A stretch of DNA of 29,131 bases, from the NCBI GenBank assembly GCA_910585445.1, contig CAJUEK010000030.1:1-29131 (forward strand), written 5' to 3'. Source of the DNA: an uncultured Bacteroidales bacterium (GTDB lineage Bacteria; Bacteroidota; Bacteroidia; Bacteroidales; UBA932). Position 1 is the stretch's first letter. Every line of letters starts with the position of its first letter. Positions 16,701-22,304 of the stretch are shown in pieces. The position numbers and the translations under genes were made by a program. The notes under the pieces were generated by a model. The model was not told the origin of the DNA and ran no database searches. It saw only the letters and a list, made by a program, of their open reading frames with translations.

Positions 16701-16976
16701 CACTGTCCTTGACCCTACTTCCACACTCTGGGCCTGTGCTCCGATGTAATTGAATTCGAGAATAGTGTCCGGACCAGGAACGTCGATGACATAATGTCCG
16801 TCAAGATCCGTAGCGACACCTGTCACTGTTCCTTCGATCATGACGGATACGCCTATGAGCGGTTCACCGTCAGTGTCAGTCACCGAACCTTGCACCCTGT
16901 GCTGGGCAAAGGAAGTTATACCTCCCCCAACGCACAGAAGCAATGCCAGGACTGCTTCAAAACAAAATTTCTTCAT
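13764..16976 (-). CDS. SusC/RagA-family TonB-linked outer-membrane importer
   Basis: The 1070-residue protein forms the outer-membrane barrel that imports oligosaccharides using TonB energy. A signal peptide (to about SFAQ) is followed by a carboxypeptidase-like regulatory domain (QGSVTDTDGEPLIGVSVMIEG), a TonB box region DVVVIGYGTQKK, the plug domain with ISIRGLGSINDTNPIYVVDG and YGTRGANGVILVTTKKG, and a long beta-barrel. The C-terminus ends in ..FGANITF with a final aromatic residue, as expected for barrel assembly. It is the first gene of the structural PUL operon and is driven by the promoter at 17008-17038, with a leader of about 25 nt. Confidence 0.97.
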   Translation of the reverse strand: MKKFCFEAVLALLLCVGGGITSFAQHRVQGSVTDTDGEPLIGVSVMIEGTVTGVATDLDGHYVIDVPGPDTILEFNYIGAQAQSVEVGSRTVIDIVMKSDLQLNDVVVIGYGTQKKAVVSAAISTVGSEMLDKVSAVRVDDALKGLTPGVNVTSASGQPGAGSKISIRGLGSINDTNPIYVVDGMPVDNIDYLAPSDIERLDILKDAASCAVYGTRGANGVILVTTKKGSKDKVSVSYDFQYGLSNPWRKREVLNATEYAVLMNEAAINDGNAPVYADPYSFGKGTDWQSELFNRNAPQQSHQLSISGTSGKNQYFVSASWYSQEGIIGGNYDRSNYDRFTVRVNDRYSIFDNTKDRSWLNKMGISVNASYSRTFTKGISTNSEFGSPLGSAITLSPILGVYVDSADEQAVIDMYSKNPPAHEVDPDTGELVNPNWSDFNLLRDKNGRLFTIPGAAYNEMVNPLADLSLPGDKNNYDRLVAGGELEFQIYDGLTFRSSVNVDLSFGGTDGWTPNYYLNSNRSQGYSSVHGTMNRGFIWQVENVLTYHKVFAEKHNLTVMAGQTAYASSGRSISASRMYLTEEDPSKANLNFATSTRKDNDGSGYLYADYRLSSLFARVSYDFGNRYMVQATVRRDGSSRFGANNRFAIFPSASVAWNIKNEPFMEGRAQWLSNLKLRASWGQNGNDRSLGDFAFAALTSSGNNYVLGSGATSSEEIINGVKTQITPNPNLKWEKSNQTDVGLDFGFFGNSLQFTADWFRKVTEGMLIQKPVPSYLGEAKPWGNAGRMSNTGVELDVNYRYTIGDFHLMVGANATWMKNTLISAGNESGILDRASFSTAGVIIRGENGMPFPYFYGYQTDGIFQNWDEVRSYTYTDENGNTKMIQPNAVPGDVRFKDNNGNGDIDADDRRMLGKCTPDWTYGFNASIDWKGLDFSMVWQGVAGNSVFDGTRRTDISSANQPKWMLGRWTGEGSTDKLPRFTITDPNLNWRVSDLYIKDASYVRLKNITLGYTLPSKWTSRIFVKKLRFYVAAENLLTLTKYDGFDPEIADYVDRGIYPQARTFQFGANITF

Positions 16977-17007
16977 CGCTTTTGGTTTTTAGTTGTTGTG
17001 TTTTGCA

Positions 17008-17038
17008 CAAAATTATAAGTTCCGGCAAATACATCAAA
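17008..17038 (-). promoter_or_regulatory. Promoter of the susC operon
   Basis: On the minus strand TTTG (17038-17035), a 19-nt spacer and TAATTTTG (17015-17008) match the Bacteroidota -33/-7 consensus very well. It is the best promoter match in the window and lies 32 bp upstream of the susC ATG. Confidence 0.8.
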
Positions 17039-17137
17039 CAGCAGGTAAAGATAAAGTAAGTCAGATGAAGAATTTTATAATTACAATATATTGATTAATA
17101 AAACATTAAGCAAAACAAGAGCCTTCAAAAAAGTAAG
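17039..17137. promoter_or_regulatory. AT-rich control region upstream of susC
   Basis: About 100 bp between the regulator gene's stop and the susC promoter is strongly AT-rich. The motif AAAGTAAGT occurs twice in direct orientation (17053-17061 and 17130-17138), 77 bp apart; the second copy touches the stop codon of the regulator gene. This is the natural place for the SusR-like protein to bind, but the binding site is a guess. Confidence 0.35.
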
Positions 17138-18832
17138 TTAGCGTTGATAGGCACCTATCCCCTTAAGCCTCTTTTCAAAGTCATCCCGCTCTAATCTGGA
17201 GCGTTTTTTCATCTTCAGGCGGTAATTGTAGATGGTCTGCACGGAGTATCTCAGCAGGACAGCAATCCTTGTGGAATCCGAGATGCCAAGGCGTATCAGG
17301 GCAAATATCCTAAGCTCCGTATTGAGCAGGGCATCCTTAGGAAGCACAATCCTCTCCTCCTCCCGGAGAAGGCCGTTGAATTCCTCAACGAAATTAGGAT
17401 ACAGCTTCAAAAAGGCCGTGTCGAACATGTTGTAGAAATTGTCAAGCTCCTGCTTCATCAGCTTCGACGAAGAAAGTTCCTTCTGCAATTCGGCACCCAT
17501 TCCGACAGTGAGCTTGCGCTTTATGTCCTGCTGGAAACCTATCATCTTGTCGATGTAGTCCGAACACATGGTGAGGAAGAGCGCGATATACTCCTCCTTT
17601 ATGCTGTTGGCCTCGGAAACCGCAACATTGAGTTCCGAAAGCTTGGCATTCATCGCCTTGAGTTCCTCATTTGCCAGGCTGATCTGCCTGTTCATCCTGT
17701 CAACCTCCTCAGCCTTGCGCCTCATGCGCCGGTATGTCCAATAGCTCCACGATGCGAACATCAGCAGAAGGACAGAGCACACCCCGACTATTATCGTGAG
17801 CATCAGACGGATATGATTGACGGACTCTATCCTTTCGTTATAGGATTTCTCTATCAGAGGCATTATCTGGGCCACCTGCCACGGCCTGAGCTTGGCATTG
17901 TAGAATATGGCGTCATCCATGGAGGCCACTATATACCTGAAAGCCCTGTCAAGGTCGTCCCTGTCCTCGAAAAGCTGGCGGGCCAGACAGGCTATCGACG
18001 CGTTGTCCTTGGTAGCGGTCTTTATGTCGGCTATGGCGGAGCGGGTGTACCAGTGACGGAATGTCTCCCTGTCAAGCTTAAAGTCTATTATGGCCTGGTA
18101 ATAGGCATGTTCGGCATATTCATGCGAATCCTGTGGCAAACGCCCTATGGCAGCCATATTGACGGAATCGGCAAGAATATAGTCCTCTTCATCCAAGGCT
18201 TTCTTCATCAATACCGACATCCGCCTCAAATCGTCTTCAGGAAGCATTTCAAGAATCCTCGAGCAATACCAGTCCTGCCTGCTGCCGAACATCGCCGTCA
18301 TCAGAGGATTCTTGGAATATTCACGGAAATCCCTGTAAAAGCGGTGCTGCACCATATAATAGTGAAGAAGCCCGTCATTGTCCATTGACGAGGTATCAAT
18401 CTGCGATGCAAGCACCTCACGTGCCTCCAGATACATTCCAGAGATTGTATAGAGATGCCCCAGCTCCACAGAGGTTTCCGACTTGCGGCCCGAATCTGCC
18501 ATTTTCTCTGCAAGACGTATATTCTCGGTAAGATAGAAAAGCGCACTGTCAAACTGGAAAGACTGGTATTCGTCATAGAGCTTGCGGTTCATGTCATAGT
18601 GCAGATGGTCCGTGACAACCGTCATGTCATGCATCCTGTGCAGGAAGTCTATGCGCCTGAGCCTCTCATCCACATATTTGCAGCTGCCGTCAAGTTCATT
18701 GTCAAGGCAATGCAGGAGCTGCTCAAGTTCCTGTCCGTGAAGATTGTGCCTTGCGTACAGCGGATTCACGAAAACGGCCGCAAGCATCACCACAGCCGCA
18801 ATATGTCCGAAAAGAGTCAGGTCCCGTCTCAT
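17138..18832 (-). CDS. SusR-like transmembrane transcriptional regulator (DUF6377 type)
   Basis: The 564-residue protein has a signal/anchor N-terminus, a helical TPR-like periplasmic region (about 30-335), one transmembrane segment (about 341-367), a cytoplasmic coiled coil (about 370-412) and a C-terminal helix-turn-helix (about 505-545, RLGISDSTRIAVLLRYSVQTIYNYR). This layout is that of SusR-type regulators, which sense sugar in the periplasm and activate sus transcription. It carries no histidine kinase or receiver domain, so it is not a hybrid two-component system. It lies just upstream of susC in the same direction and begins 11 bp after the queH stop, so it is probably transcribed from the queH promoter. 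Confidence 0.85.
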   Translation of the reverse strand: MRRDLTLFGHIAAVVMLAAVFVNPLYARHNLHGQELEQLLHCLDNELDGSCKYVDERLRRIDFLHRMHDMTVVTDHLHYDMNRKLYDEYQSFQFDSALFYLTENIRLAEKMADSGRKSETSVELGHLYTISGMYLEAREVLASQIDTSSMDNDGLLHYYMVQHRFYRDFREYSKNPLMTAMFGSRQDWYCSRILEMLPEDDLRRMSVLMKKALDEEDYILADSVNMAAIGRLPQDSHEYAEHAYYQAIIDFKLDRETFRHWYTRSAIADIKTATKDNASIACLARQLFEDRDDLDRAFRYIVASMDDAIFYNAKLRPWQVAQIMPLIEKSYNERIESVNHIRLMLTIIVGVCSVLLLMFASWSYWTYRRMRRKAEEVDRMNRQISLANEELKAMNAKLSELNVAVSEANSIKEEYIALFLTMCSDYIDKMIGFQQDIKRKLTVGMGAELQKELSSSKLMKQELDNFYNMFDTAFLKLYPNFVEEFNGLLREEERIVLPKDALLNTELRIFALIRLGISDSTRIAVLLRYSVQTIYNYRLKMKKRSRLERDDFEKRLKGIGAYQR

Positions 18833-18843
18833 GTCAGTATAAA

Positions 18844-19500
18844 TTACAGTAAGTCTTTTCTCATGCTGAACTCACAGCCGCAGTACTGCTGGTTGTAGAA
18901 TCCGTATTCATTTATGATTTGGAGCCTGCGCTCCTGAAGGCCTCCCTTGCGCCAGTTGCGGTCCCACCAGATTACATCCGTGGAGATGTCCTGTGCGGCA
19001 TTTTGCCCGGCATCCCGGTCCGCCACGGAACAGGCCTGCAAATCCGGCATCTGTGAATTGGCCTTTGCACAGGCCCATCTGCCAGCCCTGTCAATCTGCT
19101 CGAGAGACTTCCAGCGTGATGAGGCAAGCGTTGTTGTAATGACCCTTATTCCTCTCTCGCGGGCATGGCAGGCCGTCCTGTAAAGACGCAGCCCGAAGCA
19201 CCTGAGGCATCTGCCGCCCCGCTCCGGCTCTCCTTCAAATCCGGCCATCGCCTCCAGCCATGCATCATGGTCATAGTCCGCATCAACTATTTCCAGGCCC
19301 AGGGCCTCAGCATACCGGGAGCACTCCTCCTTACGGATGAGATATTCCTCAGCGGGGTATATGTTGGGGTTGCAATAATAGATTACAGGTGTCACACCAT
19401 TATCAAGCAGACACTCTATGATTGCGCTTGAACAAGGTGCGCAACATGTATGCAACAGCACGGTAGACTCGCCCGAAGGCACTTCAAGTTTGCTTTTCAT
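18844..19500 (-). CDS. queH: Epoxyqueuosine reductase QueH
   Basis: The 218-residue Fe-S enzyme would reduce epoxyqueuosine to queuosine in tRNA without cobalamin. It has the family cysteines: HTCCAPCS (C19, C20), RCLRCFGLRL (C98, C101) and YCGCEFSMR (C207, C209). Between WACAKAN and WWDRNWRKGG there is an unusual segment of about 28 residues (149-176, polar, one cysteine) where typical members are shorter. A promoter box TAAATTTG at 19512-19505 lies so close to the ATG (19500) that the message may be leaderless; a GTG at codon 6 is the only nearby alternative start. The gene precedes the PUL regulator by 11 bp. Confidence 0.9.
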   Translation of the reverse strand: MKSKLEVPSGESTVLLHTCCAPCSSAIIECLLDNGVTPVIYYCNPNIYPAEEYLIRKEECSRYAEALGLEIVDADYDHDAWLEAMAGFEGEPERGGRCLRCFGLRLYRTACHARERGIRVITTTLASSRWKSLEQIDRAGRWACAKANSQMPDLQACSVADRDAGQNAAQDISTDVIWWDRNWRKGGLQERRLQIINEYGFYNQQYCGCEFSMRKDLL

Positions 19501-19504
19501 CTTG

Positions 19505-19512
19505 CAAATTTA
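19505..19512 (-). promoter_or_regulatory. -7 box of queH (possibly leaderless transcript)
   Basis: TAAATTTG on the minus strand matches TAnnTTTG. Only 4 nt separate it from the queH ATG, so transcription probably begins at or next to the start codon. No convincing -33 element is seen. Confidence 0.5.
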
Positions 19513-19553
19513 GATGTTTTCCCCAGTCCGGACATCTTCTGAGGAAATATATT

Positions 19554-19561
19554 TAACTTTG
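19554..19561 (+). promoter_or_regulatory. -7 box of the NhaC-type gene
   Basis: TAACTTTG followed by CAGC fits the extended Bacteroidota -7 motif. It predicts a leader of about 45 nt before the ATG at 19614. No clear -33 TTTG is seen at the usual spacing. Confidence 0.6.
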
Positions 19562-19613
19562 CAGCCGCAAAAAAGACAAAAAAGGCGGGCATGCCGCCCC
19601 AAGATACATTATA

Positions 19614-21002
19614 ATGGGCATTATTCCAGACAGATATATCCGTGAGCTGACCTCAAGCGTAAGGCAGAAATGGCCGATGTCAGGCAAGGCATCAGGCTTT
19701 CTGGCCGTCAGTCCGGTCATAGTGTTCCTGGCCATATATCTGCTATCCTCCATAGTGGCCGGAGACTTCTACAGGATTCCCATCTCCGCAGCCTTCCTTA
19801 TCGCATCAATCTATTCCATGGCCATCTGCCGCGGAAAGACCCTTGAGGAAAGGATAACCATATTCTCAGAAGGGGCAGGCAACAGGAATGTGCTGCTGAT
19901 GATATGGATATTCATACTTGCCGGAGCTTTCGCATCGACCGCCAAAGACATAGGCTCAATCGACGCCACTGTCAGCCTTGCCCTGAGAATACTCCCCGGA
20001 AGGTTCCTCTACGCAGGCCTCTTCCTCGCCTCATGTTTCATCTCAATGTCCGTGGGGACAAGCGTAGGCACCATAGTAGCCCTTGTGCCGGTAGCCGCAG
20101 GAATAGCCAATGAACTCTCAGGAGCGCCGGGAAGTTCGGAAACGTTTGCCGCGGCACAGACAGGCGTGCCCTTCATAACCGCAATAGTAGTCGGAGGAGC
20201 GTTCTTCGGCGACAATCTCTCTTTCATTTCCGACACAACGATAGCTGCGACACGCACCCAGGGCTGCTCCATGGCGGACAAATTCAAGGTAAACCTGAGG
20301 ATAACGGGACCGGCGGCCCTGGCTGTCACTGCACTCTACGTGCTGCTCGGCTCTTCCGTTCCGGAATTGTCAAGGGCTGCAGAGCCGATAGAATGGGTCC
20401 TGGTCCTTCCCTATGTCGCAGTGATTGCGCTCGCAATATCCGGAGTTGACGTGGCAGCCGTGCTGACAATCGGAACAGCCGCCAACGCTGTCATAGGCTT
20501 CGCCTCCGGAAAATTCAGCTGGAGCCTCTGGCTCGAATCCATAGGAAACGGTATAAGCGGCATGGGAGACCTCATAATAGTCACAATGCTCGCGGGAGGA
20601 ATGCTTGAAGTGATACGGACAAACGGCGGGCTTGACTTCATAACCTCAGGCATGACACGGAGGGTCAAATCAAAGCGCGGGGCCGAGCTGAGCATAGCGG
20701 CCCTCGTCTCGGCAGCCAACCTCTGCACTGCCAACAACACGATAGCCATAATAACCACCGGACAGATAGCAAAGGACATCACAAGAAAATTCGCCCTCAA
20801 CCCGCGCAAGACGGCAAGCATTCTTGACACGTTCTCGTGCCTTGTCCAGGGCCTGATTCCTTACGGGGCACAGCTTCTGATGGCCGCCGGACTGGCAAAG
20901 GTTTCCTCCATATCAATAATAGGCCACCTGTATTACCCGTTCACCATGGGCATCTTCGCCCTTGCTGCAATACTGCTACGCCTTCCGAGGCGCTACTCAT
21001 AG
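19614..21002 (+). CDS. NhaC-family Na+/H+ antiporter
   Basis: The 462-residue inner-membrane protein has about 10-12 hydrophobic segments and the family motif GGAFFGDNLSFISDTTIAATRTQGC in its middle, which matches the NhaC pattern of substrate-site residues. It would exchange sodium for protons, or an organic acid or amino acid, across the inner membrane. The chosen ATG gives a short charged tail before the first membrane helix; an ATG at 19677 is a possible alternative. The last 6 bp overlap the end of the convergent LuxR-type gene, and there is no room for a terminator between them. Substrate and direction are not readable from sequence. Confidence 0.88.
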   Translation: MGIIPDRYIRELTSSVRQKWPMSGKASGFLAVSPVIVFLAIYLLSSIVAGDFYRIPISAAFLIASIYSMAICRGKTLEERITIFSEGAGNRNVLLMIWIFILAGAFASTAKDIGSIDATVSLALRILPGRFLYAGLFLASCFISMSVGTSVGTIVALVPVAAGIANELSGAPGSSETFAAAQTGVPFITAIVVGGAFFGDNLSFISDTTIAATRTQGCSMADKFKVNLRITGPAALAVTALYVLLGSSVPELSRAAEPIEWVLVLPYVAVIALAISGVDVAAVLTIGTAANAVIGFASGKFSWSLWLESIGNGISGMGDLIIVTMLAGGMLEVIRTNGGLDFITSGMTRRVKSKRGAELSIAALVSAANLCTANNTIAIITTGQIAKDITRKFALNPRKTASILDTFSCLVQGLIPYGAQLLMAAGLAKVSSISIIGHLYYPFTMGIFALAAILLRLPRRYS

Positions 21003-21593
21003 CAGTCCCACGCTGCCGGAATCAATCAGATTGTTCAGAAGCGCATAAACGGTCAGTCCGGCTATGGTCTTTATTCCGGTCTTGCGCGTAATGTTCTTGC
21101 GGTGGGTTATTACGGTATGGATTGAAATATTATAATAGTCGGCAATCTCCTTGTTTAGCATTCCCTTGGCCACGCATACAAGAATCTCTTTCTCCCTGAC
21201 GGAAAGGTCGGGCCCTTCCGGCTCCGTGATTTCCTCACGCGAGGCAATCGCGTCACGGAGTTTCTTCACAATCGTGACGGGAGCATCATATATGCTGATT
21301 GAATTGTCATATTGCCTGAGCGCCTCATCATCCTGGGGCAAAATGTTGAGAAGCACTACAGCGGCATCGGAATTGGCAGAAATGCGCCCGCGGGCAGAAG
21401 CACGGGAGGCATAGTCGAACACCACCGGATCAACGATTATGACATCCGTGTCCATATTCTTCAGGCGCGACTCCGAATCCCGTGAAAGGTCTGTCAATAT
21501 CCCCTCTACACGGAACTCCCCGAGATCTCCCAGGACGGCCTCTATACCCCTCGCAATAATTCTGGAAGGCATTATGAGCAGAACTTTCTTCAT
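20997..21593 (-). CDS. LuxR-type regulator with degenerate receiver domain
   Basis: The 198-residue protein has an N-terminal receiver-like domain (about 1-118) and a C-terminal LuxR/FixJ helix-turn-helix (about 130-190, LSVREKEILVCVAKGMLNKEIADYY then SIHTVITHRKNI). The receiver lacks the usual acidic pair near the N-terminus (it reads VLLIMPSR), although an aspartate is present in VIIVDP (D55), so it may not be phosphorylated normally. The ATG overlaps the stop of the hemerythrin gene (ATGA), with a GGAGG just upstream, so translation is coupled. It is the last gene of the feoAB operon and probably controls iron or NO-stress genes, by context only. Confidence 0.85.
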   Translation of the reverse strand: MKKVLLIMPSRIIARGIEAVLGDLGEFRVEGILTDLSRDSESRLKNMDTDVIIVDPVVFDYASRASARGRISANSDAAVVLLNILPQDDEALRQYDNSISIYDAPVTIVKKLRDAIASREEITEPEGPDLSVREKEILVCVAKGMLNKEIADYYNISIHTVITHRKNITRKTGIKTIAGLTVYALLNNLIDSGSVGLL

Positions 21594-22276
21594 TTTTCCT
21601 CCATTCTGTTTACCATCGGTATGAGCACGCAGTCTTCGATGACCGTATGCTTTTTCAAATCCTCCTCCAGACGGAAAATCCCGTACAGCACCTCATAGCG
21701 CAGCACCATGTCGCAGGTGTCGGGAATATATTTCATGACTATATTCTTGAGGTCATTTAGGGTCTCGTCAATATTGCTGTGGTTTTCCTCAAACTTTTCT
21801 ATCGAATAGCCCTGTGAATTTTCCCCTGCCACCAAAGACCTCACATAAGGGAAAACCACTTTCTCCTCATAAGAGAAATGCTTCTGCACCTGGGCCTTGT
21901 AGTCGCCGAAAAAACGTCCCACAATCTTCTGCTGCACAGGCTCGCAAGGCTCAGTCATGGCTTTTATGTTGCTCTCAAGCGCAGTAAATTCCTTGTCAAG
22001 ATAAAAAGAATGCGAATTATGCAGGTACTCAACAATGGACAGAGGCTCAGCACCGGAAATCAGCTCTGAGGACGGGACATAATCATCATAAGTATATGCA
22101 TTGCATATCAGCAGGAACGAATTAAGATTAATCCCCTGCATCGCACAGACCTCGCTTATTGTCCTTTCACCGAAAGCAAGCCCTATGTTCAGCCTTGAAA
22201 GCACGCTCAGCAGCTTCCAGTTCATCCCTATCAGCTCCGCCAACTTCATGGAGCCTGAAAATTTCCCCGTATTCAT
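21590..22276 (-). CDS. Hemerythrin-type di-iron protein (YtfE/RIC/ScdA-like)
   Basis: The 228-residue protein has an N-terminal segment like the ScdA_N region (GERTISEVCAMQGINLNSFLLICN) and a hemerythrin four-helix bundle. Candidate iron ligands are H86 and H89 in LHNSHS, H133 and E137 in HFSYEE, H166 in ENHSN, and H210 and E214 in HTVIEDCVLIP. Relatives repair Fe-S clusters damaged by nitric oxide or oxygen. It follows feoAB by 28 bp and overlaps the LuxR-type gene, so iron import, di-iron protein and regulator form one operon. The exact role (iron donor or NO sensor) is inference. Confidence 0.85.
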   Translation of the reverse strand: MNTGKFSGSMKLAELIGMNWKLLSVLSRLNIGLAFGERTISEVCAMQGINLNSFLLICNAYTYDDYVPSSELISGAEPLSIVEYLHNSHSFYLDKEFTALESNIKAMTEPCEPVQQKIVGRFFGDYKAQVQKHFSYEEKVVFPYVRSLVAGENSQGYSIEKFEENHSNIDETLNDLKNIVMKYIPDTCDMVLRYEVLYGIFRLEEDLKKHTVIEDCVLIPMVNRMEEK

Positions 22277-22304
22277 ATCATATTTGTTTTACTTATCAGA
22301 CGCC

